Shown: positions 1 to 4,983 of the stretch, piece after piece | Numbering within the stretch: position 1 is the first letter of the stretch | Layout of the letters: every line of letters begins with the position of its first letter | From: an uncultured Oscillibacter sp. | GTDB lineage: Bacteria > Bacillota > Clostridia > Oscillospirales > Oscillospiraceae | DNA length: 9,027 bases | Assembly: GCA_910579435.1 (NCBI GenBank) | Contig: CAJTVF010000078.1 | Coordinates: 1 to 9,027 of the forward strand | Direction: 5' to 3' | The notes under the pieces: model-generated | The model's input: only the letters and a program-made list of their open reading frames with translations | Databases searched by the model: none | What the model was told of the DNA's origin: nothing | Position numbers and translations under genes: made by a program

Positions 1-49
1 CCTATTATCTCCCACTCCGCCATTTTTGTCAAAAGTTTTTAAACAGGCT

Positions 50-86
50 CTTACAATTTGCCGCCGTATCTTACAATGCTGTAAGA
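50..86 (+). promoter_or_regulatory. Putative promoter/operator of the TepA-like gene
   Basis: TCTTACAAT occurs twice as a direct repeat (49-57 and 69-77), exactly 20 bp or about two helical turns apart. The second copy is also the left arm of a perfect dyad, TCTTACA-atgc-TGTAAGA, at 69-86. A weak promoter can be drawn from CTTACA (50-55), a 16-bp spacer and TACAAT (72-77), so the dyad would cover the -10 region. This is the arrangement expected of a repressor operator, but the binding protein is unknown and the -35 match is only 4 of 6. Confidence 0.35.
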
Positions 87-92
87 TTCCGG

Positions 93-134
93 CCCGGAGG
101 CGGAAAATGCCCGGAGATTTTTCCCTCCGGCGGG
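93..134 (+). other. Leader hairpin upstream of the TepA-like gene
   Basis: The left arm (94-108: CCGGAGG, then GGAAAAT after a small bulge) pairs with the right arm at 117-130 (ATTTTTCC then CTCCGG). This gives about 12 imperfect base pairs between the putative promoter and the start codon. No T-run follows the stem, so it does not look like an intrinsic terminator. It may be a 5'-UTR stability or regulatory structure. Confidence 0.35.
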
Positions 135-187
135 TAATTTCCGAAAAACCGCAAAAGCTACCCTCACGAAAGCGAGGTAACGTTACT

Positions 188-913
188 ATGACCAAACCCA
201 CCAAACCCACCCAGGCCGAGCCGGAAACCGATACACAGAACGAAGCCGCCCAGGCCATCCTGGACTTCGGCTCCGCCATGACGGCCACGCCCCACGGCAA
301 CATCTATTGTCTGACCATCATCGGCCAGATCGAGGGCCACATGACCGCCTCCTCCGGCACAAAAACCACCAAGTACGAGCACGTCCTCCCCCTCCTTGCC
401 AAGCTGGAGGAGTCCGACGAGGTGGCGGGGGTCCTGTTCCTGCTGAACACCGTAGGCGGAGACGTGGAGGCGGGCCTTGCCATCGCGGAGCTCATCGCCG
501 GGATGACCAAGCCCACCGTCTCCATCGTCCTGGGGGGCAGCCACTCCATCGGCGTGCCCCTGGCGGTGGCGGCCCGGAGGAGCTTCGCCGTGCCCTCCGC
601 CGCCATGACCATCCACCCCGTCCGCATGAGCGGCACCGTCATTGCCGCCCCCCAGACCTACAGTTATTTCCAGCGGCTTCAGGACCGCATCGTGGCCTTT
701 GCCGCCGGGCACAGCCACATTTCCGCCGGGGACTTCCAGGACCTGATGCTGAAAAAGGACGACATGGCCGCCGACGTCGGCAGCGTGATCTACGGCGAGG
801 AGGCGGTGAAGCTGGGCCTCATTGACCAGGTGGGCGGCCTCTCCGACGGCCTCCAGTGGCTTTACGGCGAGATCGACGGGGGAAAGAAGAAGCGAAAGCG
901 GAAAGCCACCTGA
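188..913 (+). CDS. tepA: TepA-like ClpP-superfamily serine protease (cytosolic)
   Basis: A 241-aa ClpP-fold protease close in length to Bacillus TepA (translocation-enhancing protein). There is no signal peptide or membrane helix, so it should be cytosolic. The ClpP-like core runs from about residue 38 to 225. Visible motifs are the oxyanion glycines in NTVGGDVEAG (88-96), the nucleophile Ser120 in GGSHSIG, His143 in TIHPVRM and an acidic Asp191/Asp192 in KKDDM, so the Ser-His-Asp triad looks complete. LGLIDQVGG closes the fold, and a basic tail (KKKRKRK) ends the protein. I chose ATG 188 because GAGGT lies 9 nt upstream. The same frame is open to an ATG at 26, but that stretch is rich in unusual residues and contains the leader hairpin. 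The gene appears monocistronic. TepA was linked to protein export in Bacillus; its substrates here are unknown. A phage-type ClpP-like protease is less likely. Confidence 0.82.
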   Translation: MTKPTKPTQAEPETDTQNEAAQAILDFGSAMTATPHGNIYCLTIIGQIEGHMTASSGTKTTKYEHVLPLLAKLEESDEVAGVLFLLNTVGGDVEAGLAIAELIAGMTKPTVSIVLGGSHSIGVPLAVAARRSFAVPSAAMTIHPVRMSGTVIAAPQTYSYFQRLQDRIVAFAAGHSHISAGDFQDLMLKKDDMAADVGSVIYGEEAVKLGLIDQVGGLSDGLQWLYGEIDGGKKKRKRKAT

Positions 914-953
914 CGGCAAAAGGCCGCTCCTCCCGCGTCATAAAATGAAAAAA

Positions 954-1033
954 GACTTGTGCGGGGCCCGGCCCCCTGGCCAGGCCATTCCCCCACCCGG
1001 AATGGCCTCCCCGGGAATCAGGCCCCGCAAGTC
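954..1033. other. Branched palindromic structure downstream of tepA
   Basis: The outer arms GACTTG (954-959) plus CGGGGCC (962-968) pair with GGCCCCGCAAGTC (1021-1033), leaving a 2-nt bulge. They enclose a perfect 10-bp hairpin, AGGCCATTCC (982-991) with GGAATGGCCT (999-1008), and a shorter GGCC/GGCC hairpin before it. The result is an 80-bp multi-branched fold in non-coding DNA, with no T-run directly after it. It could be a REP-like or palindromic interspersed repeat, or part of the tepA 3' UTR. Confidence 0.5.
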
Positions 1034-1042
1034 ATGTTGGCC

Positions 1043-1079
1043 CGGCTTCATGGCTCCGCCCGCGAAGCCGAAATTTTTA
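1043..1079 (+). terminator. Possible rho-independent terminator of tepA
   Basis: CGGCTTC (1043-1049) pairs with GAAGCCG (1064-1070), and AAATTTTTA follows. The stem is only 7 bp and the loop is 14 nt, so termination may be moderate. It lies about 130 nt after the tepA stop and just before the next promoter, where a terminator would be expected. Confidence 0.5.
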
Positions 1080-1101
1080 TATGTCATTTAGTAAAATATA
1101 C

Positions 1102-1130
1102 TTGACAAATAGTCAGATGAGTGTTAGGAT
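1102..1130 (+). promoter_or_regulatory. Strong sigma-A type promoter of the DUF6440 cassette
   Basis: TTGACA (1102-1107) is a perfect -35 box. After a 17-bp spacer comes TAGGAT (1125-1130), preceded by TG one base upstream (1122-1123), which makes an extended -10. The start of transcription should fall near 1137, leaving a leader of only about 20 nt that carries AAGGAGGT (1143-1150). Confidence 0.75.
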
Positions 1131-1157
1131 GGCTCTACCAACAAGGAGGTATGCTGT

Positions 1158-1319
1158 ATGAAACGCTTTGAAAAGGCCTACAGTCAGGGAACCATTGAGG
1201 TCACAGAAATCTGGGTCGACCGGGAAACCGGCGTAAACTATGTGTTTCACCGGGACGGACCGGCGGCCGGCCTGACCCCGCTGCTGGACAAAGAGGGAAA
1301 GCCGGTGGTGACCGGGTAA
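1158..1319 (+). CDS. Small DUF6440-family protein (53 aa)
   Basis: A 53-aa protein that starts MKRFEKAYSQGTIEVTEIWV and continues with DRETGVNYVF, then GLTPLLDKEGKPVV near the end. I recognise this pattern as the DUF6440 family, common in Clostridia and of unknown function. It has no signal peptide or membrane segment. The short, strand-like halves joined by a D-x-E/D-T-G-V-x-Y turn suggest a small beta-rich fold. The start is well fixed by AAGGAGGT seven nt upstream of ATG 1158; an ATG at 1151 is in another frame and too close to that site. It is the first gene of a cassette with the membrane protein (55-bp gap) and the XRE regulator, driven by the strong promoter at 1102-1130. The function is unknown. 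Confidence 0.85.
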   Translation: MKRFEKAYSQGTIEVTEIWVDRETGVNYVFHRDGPAAGLTPLLDKEGKPVVTG

Positions 1320-1374
1320 CCCCGTCCCCGGCAAACCGGCATCGGCAGCAAAAACACACAGGGAGGAAATTTTT

Positions 1375-1899
1375 ATGGACAACTATCATACCGGCCTGGC
1401 GCTGGGCGTCGCCGCGGGCATTCTCGCGGGTCTGCTTATCGTGGCGCTGCTGTTTAAGAAAAAAGTCCTGGACATGCACTTCGACGAGCGCCAGGAGCGG
1501 GCCCGGGGCAAGGCGTTTCAATACGGCTTCTTCACGCTGCTCGTCACCACCTACGCCTACGGCGTCTCGGACATGGTGCTTGGGCGGTGGTGCGACGTTT
1601 TGACGGGGGTCACCATCTGTCTGGCCGTCAGCCTGTGCGTCTTCGCCGTCACCTGCATTTTGAAGGACGCCTACCTCAGCCTCCGGGAGAAGCCCCGGAC
1701 CGTCATGACCATGTTCGCCCTGATCTCCGCCATGAATCTAGGCTTCGGCGTTATGTATGCACTCTCCGGCGGCCTGGTGGAGGACGGCGTGCTGACCTTC
1801 CGGGCGGTGAACCCCGTCATCGGCTTTGTCACCCTGGTCATTCTCATCGTGTACATCGTCAACCACCTCCTCCGCTCCCGGGAAGAGGAGGCGGAATGA
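1375..1899 (+). CDS. Five-helix membrane protein with DERQ motif (DUF3796/DUF2178-like)
   Basis: A 174-aa integral membrane protein. Hydrophobic segments fall at about residues 7-27, 48-68, 76-96, 109-131 and 146-166. A cytoplasm-type loop, FDERQERARGKA (36-47), separates the first two helices. This DERQ element recalls the small Clostridia/Firmicutes membrane families DUF3796 and DUF2178, which often sit beside tiny XRE regulators; the exact family is not certain. The C-terminus is charged (RSREEEAE). A GGGAGG site lies 8 nt upstream of ATG 1375. Its stop overlaps the start of the downstream regulator (ATGA at 1896-1899), so the two are probably translationally coupled. A role as the membrane partner or sensor of that regulator is inference. 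No catalytic motif or transporter signature is visible. Confidence 0.75.
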   Translation: MDNYHTGLALGVAAGILAGLLIVALLFKKKVLDMHFDERQERARGKAFQYGFFTLLVTTYAYGVSDMVLGRWCDVLTGVTICLAVSLCVFAVTCILKDAYLSLREKPRTVMTMFALISAMNLGFGVMYALSGGLVEDGVLTFRAVNPVIGFVTLVILIVYIVNHLLRSREEEAE

Positions 1900-2090
1900 A
1901 AAATCTCCGCCTGAAAGCCGCCCGGGCCGCTCTGGACCTGAGCCAGCAGCAGCTGGCGGACGACGTGGGCGTCTCCCGCCAGACCATCAACGCCATTGAA
2001 AAAGGGGACTACAACCCCACCATCAAGCTCTGCGCTGCCATCTGCCGCCGCCTGGGCAAGACCCTGGACGAGCTGTTTTGGGAGGGCTGA
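1896..2090 (+). CDS. Minimal XRE/Cro-CI family transcriptional regulator (64 aa)
   Basis: A 64-aa protein made of a single helix-turn-helix domain. The segment LSQQQLADDVGVSRQTINAIEKGDYNP (residues 15-41) is the canonical HTH_3 pattern, with VSRQTINAIE as the recognition helix. KLCAAICRRLGKTLDELF closes the five-helix bundle. There is no effector or dimerisation domain, as in the short YgzD-like regulators that occur next to small DERQ membrane proteins. It starts at ATG 1896 inside the stop of the membrane gene, with GGAAGAGGAGGCGG directly upstream serving as the ribosome binding site within that gene. It probably regulates its own cassette, but no matching operator pair was identified at the 1102 promoter. 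Confidence 0.88.
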   Translation: MKNLRLKAARAALDLSQQQLADDVGVSRQTINAIEKGDYNPTIKLCAAICRRLGKTLDELFWEG

Positions 2091-2108
2091 GGCCGGGCGG
2101 ACCCTTTA

Positions 2109-2118
2109 CAAACGTTTG
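2109..2118. promoter_or_regulatory. CAAACGTTTG palindrome, possible cre/LacI-family site upstream of pyk
   Basis: A perfect 10-bp palindrome with a central CG. Read on the minus strand with its flanks it matches 15 of 18 positions of the degenerate CcpA cre consensus, but it misses the outer TG and CA contacts in part. It is centred about 100 bp upstream of the predicted pyk start of transcription, a distance compatible with CcpA activation. The assignment is inference; another LacI-family protein is equally possible. Confidence 0.25.
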
Positions 2119-2178
2119 CGAAAACACTTTCACAGAGACCCGGCTAAACGATTACGAAAAATTTATGGAATTCTTACC

Positions 2179-2207
2179 TATCCAGATGGGGAAGACTCTT
2201 GTATAAT
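2179..2207 (+). promoter_or_regulatory. Probable pyk promoter
   Basis: A perfect TATAAT at 2202-2207 lies in an AT-richer gap 73 bp upstream of pyk. The -35 region at 17-bp spacing (TATCCA, 2179-2184) is poor, so activator help or a weak -35 is likely. Confidence 0.5.
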
Positions 2208-2242
2208 AGGGAACCGCAAGCAAGAATCAACGTTTGATGACC

Positions 2243-2263
2243 GGATTCCCACAGGGGGAATCC
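2243..2263 (+). other. Leader hairpin next to the pyk ribosome binding site
   Basis: GGATTCCC (2243-2250) pairs perfectly with GGGAATCC (2256-2263) around a 5-nt loop. It ends 2 nt before the AGGAGGAA ribosome binding site (2266-2273). This position leaves the site free but could stabilise the 5' end of the mRNA or affect ribosome access. Confidence 0.5.
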
Positions 2264-2279
2264 ACAGGAGGAATTTCAT

Positions 2280-3716
2280 ATGCTGAGAAAGACGAAAATT
2301 ATCTGTACCCTGGGCCCCGCCGTAGACAGCGAGGAGCTGATCGTCGCCCTCATCAAGGGCGGCATGAACGGCGCCCGGTTCAACTTTTCCCACGGCAGCC
2401 ACCCGGAACACCTGGAGCGGCTGAACCGCCTGAAGGCCGTCCGGGACCGGATGGGCAGCCCCATCGCCACCATTCTGGACACCAAGGGCCCGGAGATCCG
2501 CATCAAGAGCTTCGAGGCCAAGACGGTGGACCTCACCGCCGGGGAGACCTTCACCCTCACGGTGGAGGACGTGCCCGGCACCGCCTCCCGGGTCTCCGTC
2601 ACCTATCCCCGGCTGCACGAGGAGGTGTCCCCCGGCCAGGAGATTCTGATTGACGACGGGCTGGTCGCCATCCGGGTCCAGGAGATCCGGGGCTCCGATA
2701 TCGTGTGCCAGGTGGAGAACGGCGGGACCCTCTCCGCCAACAAGTCCATCAACATCCCCGGGGCCCATATCCAGCTTCCCGCCCTGACGGAGAAGGACGT
2801 GGCGGACATCCGCTTCGGCGTGGAGAACGACTTTGATTTCATCGCCGCCTCCTTCGTCCGCCGGGCCGCCGACGTGGAGGCCGTCCGGGAGGTGCTGCAC
2901 CAGTGCGGCGGGGACAATGTGAAAATCATTGCCAAGATCGAAAACCAGGAGGGCATTGACAACCTGGACGGCATCCTGGCCGCCGCCGACGGCGTGATGG
3001 TGGCCCGGGGCGACCTGGGGGTGGAGATTCCCGCCGCCAAGGTCCCGGCCCTCCAGAAGCAGATGATCCGCAAGGGCCTCCAGGCGGGCAAGCCCGTCAT
3101 CACGGCTACTCAGATGCTGGACTCCATGATGCGCAATCCCCGCCCCACCCGGGCGGAGGTCTCGGACGTAGCCAACGCCGTGTACGACGGCACCAGCTGC
3201 GTCATGCTCTCCGGGGAGACCGCCGGGGGCAAGTACCCCGTGGAGGCCCTCGGCGCCATGCTGGAGATCGTCACGGAGGCGGAGGCGTCCATCGACTACT
3301 GGAAGCGCTTCCAGAAGCAGCTGGTGGTCACGGCCTCCAACAACATCAACGACGCCATTACCCACACCTGCTGCCTCACCGCCCGGGATTTGAACGCCAC
3401 GGCGATACTGGCGGCCAGCAGCTCCGGGCGGACGGCCCGGATGATCTGCCGCTTCCGTCCCGCCTGCCCGGTGGCGGCGCTGACCATGCAGGAGAAGACC
3501 CGGCGGCAGCTGGCTATCTGCTGGGGGGTTACCCCCTTCCTGACCGGGGAGGTCAACTCCACGGACCGGATTTTTTCTCTTTCCGCCGAGGTGGCGGTGA
3601 AGGAGGGGCTGGTCCGGCCCGGGGATACGGTGGTCATCACCGCCGGGGTGCCCCTGGGGAAGAGCGGGTCTACGAACCTGATTAAGGCGCAGGTTATTGA
3701 GGACAATGGGATGTGA
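2280..3716 (+). CDS. pyk: Pyruvate kinase
   Basis: A 478-aa cytosolic enzyme that converts phosphoenolpyruvate and ADP to pyruvate and ATP, the last step of glycolysis. The N-terminal barrel strand reads KTKIICTLGPA, and Arg33 in ARFNFSHG is the substrate-binding arginine. ILDTKGPEIR (65-74) carries the Glu at position 72 that is typical of K+-dependent enzymes. The B domain spans about residues 75-165. The signature IIAKIENQEG holds catalytic Lys219 and metal ligand Glu221, followed by Asp245 in ARGDLGVEIP and Thr277 in ITATQML. The C domain completes the fold. The length matches the standard form (about 470-480 aa) and lacks the extra C-terminal PEP-utiliser-like domain of Bacillus-type enzymes. 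AGGAGGAA is 6 nt upstream of ATG 2280. The gene stands alone between its promoter and the terminator at 3899, so it is not in a pfkA-pyk operon in this window. Confidence 0.97.
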   Translation: MLRKTKIICTLGPAVDSEELIVALIKGGMNGARFNFSHGSHPEHLERLNRLKAVRDRMGSPIATILDTKGPEIRIKSFEAKTVDLTAGETFTLTVEDVPGTASRVSVTYPRLHEEVSPGQEILIDDGLVAIRVQEIRGSDIVCQVENGGTLSANKSINIPGAHIQLPALTEKDVADIRFGVENDFDFIAASFVRRAADVEAVREVLHQCGGDNVKIIAKIENQEGIDNLDGILAAADGVMVARGDLGVEIPAAKVPALQKQMIRKGLQAGKPVITATQMLDSMMRNPRPTRAEVSDVANAVYDGTSCVMLSGETAGGKYPVEALGAMLEIVTEAEASIDYWKRFQKQLVVTASNNINDAITHTCCLTARDLNATAILAASSSGRTARMICRFRPACPVAALTMQEKTRRQLAICWGVTPFLTGEVNSTDRIFSLSAEVAVKEGLVRPGDTVVITAGVPLGKSGSTNLIKAQVIEDNGM

Positions 3717-3745
3717 GGGGCCGCTTTGGCAAGGGGGGGCTGGCG

Positions 3746-3763
3746 CCCGCCCTGACGGGCGGG
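3746..3763. other. GC hairpin after pyk
   Basis: CCCGCCC (3746-3752) pairs with GGGCGGG (3757-3763) around TGAC. It starts 30 nt after the pyk stop and directly precedes copy 1 of the 101-bp repeat. There is no T-run, so it is not a classical terminator. Confidence 0.4.
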
Positions 3764-3770
3764 GAAGTCA

Positions 3771-3871
3771 CCAGCCATGAAGATGGCTGGTGCATTGCAC
3801 CCCCCATTTTCTCTTTTTCTTCCAGAAGAAAAAGAGAAAACGGGCCGTGCACGGTCCAAAAGAGAAAAAGA
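3771..3871 (+). repeat. 101-bp multi-hairpin repeat, copy 1
   Basis: In order this copy holds: hairpin A, CCAGCCAT/ATGGCTGG (3771-3778 with 3783-3790); a C6 run; hairpin B, a perfect 16-bp polypyrimidine/polypurine stem (3807-3822 with 3825-3840) with a 2-nt gap; the palindrome CCGTGCACGG (3845-3854); and a purine tail AGAGAAAAAGA. It matches copy 2 (4248-4348, opposite strand) at 85 of 101 positions without gaps. Several differences are paired, so both hairpins are kept. It lies in the 3' region of pyk, in the same sense as that gene. Confidence 0.85.
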
Positions 3872-3898
3872 AGTAAGTCCCCTGCGGGGGGATAAGAA

Positions 3899-3940
3899 GC
3901 GAGGGCCTGCCGGGCAAAACCGGCAGGCCCTCGCATTTTT
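3899..3940 (+). terminator. Rho-independent terminator of pyk
   Basis: A perfect 15-bp GC-rich stem (3899-3913 with 3920-3934) closes a GCAAAA loop and is followed by ATTTTT. It lies 183 nt past the pyk stop, beyond repeat copy 1, so the pyk transcript should contain that repeat. Confidence 0.92.
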
Positions 3941-3954
3941 ATAAACCGCCAGGT

Positions 3955-4119
3955 TAGGCCTTGTTTGAAAAAAGTCTAAACGCCCAAAACGGCGGATCTT
4001 TTTCCGCCGCTCTGCGTTAAATTTTCTTGCCGGGCGTCAGCCCGCCCGCGAAAATTTGCCTTGATTGGCGAAAAAATCTCTCACCGTTGGGCATTCCGCC
4101 AATTTTCAAACAAGGCCTA
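3955..4119. mobile_element. 165-bp MITE-like element with 17-bp perfect terminal inverted repeats
   Basis: The left end TAGGCCTTGTTTGAAAA (3955-3971) is an exact reverse complement of the right end (4103-4119). The ends begin and finish with TA, which could be a TA target duplication. The interior folds into three hairpins: CGGCGGA/TCCGCCG (3990-3996 with 4003-4009), AAATTTTC/GAAAATTT (4019-4026 with 4050-4057, with a GC hairpin inside) and ATTGGCG/CGCCAAT (4064-4070 with 4097-4103). It has no plausible gene, so any transposition would need a transposase supplied in trans. A palindromic RNA-coding repeat is the alternative. Confidence 0.72.
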
Positions 4120-4247
4120 GCGGCAGCGAGGAGAGGCGGACAGTCCTTACGTCAACCTCCAAAACTCCCGCTTGCACTGCGCCGCGGCCCGGAGACTTGC
4201 GTACTAAAACAGTCTGTACCGTGCCGCGCCTCCGTAACGCATCCCCG
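4120..4247. other. Non-coding spacer between MITE and repeat copy 2
   Basis: A GC-rich stretch of about 128 bp. It carries short open frames, but none has a ribosome binding site or recognisable protein. I see no promoter, terminator or RNA gene in it. It may be remnant sequence of an older insertion. Confidence 0.4.
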
Positions 4248-4348
4248 TCTTTTTCTCTCTTCCACCGTGCACGGCGCATTCTCTCTTTTTCTCCGGTGAG
4301 AAAAAGAGAGAATGGGGGGTTCATTGCACCAGCTATCATCATAGCTGG
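4248..4348 (-). repeat. 101-bp multi-hairpin repeat, copy 2
   Basis: This is copy 1 in inverted orientation. Read on the minus strand it shows hairpin A, CCAGCTAT/ATAGCTGG (4348-4341 with 4336-4329), a C6 run, hairpin B with a 16-bp stem (4298-4313 with 4278-4293) and a 4-nt loop, then CCGTGCACGG (4265-4274) and the purine tail. It begins 5 nt after the greA stop codon, in the same sense as greA. No T-run-type terminator is visible after greA, so this repeat is the only strong structure at its 3' end. Confidence 0.85.
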
Positions 4349-4353
4349 TTTTC

Positions 4354-4857
4354 TCAATAGGAACTAATATTTAAACTCTCGTCGTCTTCCCCCTTCTCAA
4401 TCCTCCGTATTTCCACGAAATACTTCACCGTTGGACTGACGGCAACCTCCACCCGGTCTCCGGCCCGGCGGCCGAGAAGCGCCTTCCCCACCGGGGACTC
4501 CTTGCTGACCAGCCCTTTCAGCGCGTCCTGGCGCAGGGTGGTGACGATGCGGACCTCCATTTCCTTCTTTGCCATTTCGTTGTAGATGGTCACCCGGTCG
4601 AACAGCCCCACGGCGTCCGCCGTGTCCTTCACCTCGATGACCTTCGCCGTCCGGATCATCCGCTCCAGATACCGGATGCGGCTGTCGTTCCGGTTCTTCG
4701 CCTGCTTGGCGCACTTGTATTCAAAGTTTTCGCTCAGGTCCCCGAAGGCCCGGGCGGTCTGGACCTCCTCGATCAGCTGGGGCCGCAGGACCCGGATTCG
4801 GTGGTCCAGCTCTTCCTGCATTTTCTTAATATCCACCGCCGTCAGTTCATCGTACAC
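4354..4857 (-). CDS. greA: Transcript cleavage/elongation factor GreA family
   Basis: A 167-aa GreA/GreB-type factor. It enters the RNA polymerase secondary channel and stimulates cleavage of backtracked RNA. The N-terminal coiled coil covers about residues 5-78, and its tip reads ARAFGDLSENFEY, with the two acidic catalytic residues Asp40 and Glu43 in place. The C-terminal FKBP-like domain (about 84-157) includes RVTIYN, SKESPVGKALLGRRAGDRVEV and a final strand. The protein is slightly longer than the usual 158 aa and has a charged tail. The start is GTG at 4855-4857, with GGAGGGA 6 nt upstream; a nearby ATG at 4862-4864 is in another frame. It is transcribed divergently from yqeC, from a TTGACA/TATGAT promoter. 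The tip SENFEY (GreA has EN-EY) and the length leave open a GreA paralogue, so the housekeeping identity is likely but not certain. Confidence 0.9.
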   Translation of the reverse strand: MYDELTAVDIKKMQEELDHRIRVLRPQLIEEVQTARAFGDLSENFEYKCAKQAKNRNDSRIRYLERMIRTAKVIEVKDTADAVGLFDRVTIYNEMAKKEMEVRIVTTLRQDALKGLVSKESPVGKALLGRRAGDRVEVAVSPTVKYFVEIRRIEKGEDDESLNISSY

Positions 4858-4887
4858 GGCGCATCCCTCCTTTTGCTTTGCCGCTCC

Positions 4888-4916
4888 ATCATAGCCCCTC
4901 CCGCCGCCGCTGTCAA
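4888..4916 (-). promoter_or_regulatory. greA promoter
   Basis: On the minus strand, TTGACA (4916-4911) is followed by a 17-bp spacer and TATGAT (4893-4888). This is close to a consensus sigma-A promoter. The predicted start of transcription, near 4881, leaves a leader of about 24 nt. Confidence 0.78.
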
Positions 4917-4923
4917 GCCGCCC

Positions 4924-4952
4924 TTGACGGCAGGGCGGCGGGATGTTATTCT
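4924..4952 (+). promoter_or_regulatory. yqeC-yqeB-selD promoter
   Basis: TTGACG (4924-4929), a 17-bp spacer and TATTCT (4947-4952) with an extended -10 TG at 4944-4945. The -35 box is only 7 bp from the -35 box of greA on the other strand, and GTCAAG/CTTGAC (4912-4917 with 4923-4928) forms a dyad across them. Confidence 0.65.
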
Positions 4953-4983
4953 ATGGAAAGGACAACGAACGGGAGGGATTGCC

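Noticed and set aside
26..187. N-terminal extension of the TepA-like protein from an ATG at 26
   Set aside because: The ATG at 26 lacks a ribosome binding site, and the stretch carries the putative promoter, dyad and leader hairpin; ATG 188 has GAGGT at good spacing.
164..919. 251-codon open frame on the minus strand
   Set aside because: It is antisense to the TepA-like gene, has no ribosome binding site and shows low-complexity Gly/His/Val-rich sequence typical of a GC-rich shadow frame.
2178..3365. 395-codon open frame on the minus strand
   Set aside because: It lies entirely across pyk and its promoter, with repetitive HHAVGGGQ-like composition; pyk is unambiguous.
3807..3840. Hairpin B of repeat copy 1 as the pyk terminator
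   Set aside because: CGGGCCGTGCACGG, not a T-run, follows the stem; the stem-loop at 3899-3934 with ATTTTT is the better terminator.
3771..4348. CRISPR array or attachment sites
   Set aside because: There are only two copies, they are inverted, and the spacing is irregular; no cas gene or integrase is present.
4027..4367. Two overlapping open frames of 90-100 codons
   Set aside because: They are formed by the MITE interior, the spacer and repeat copy 2; there are no ribosome binding sites and the composition is not protein-like.
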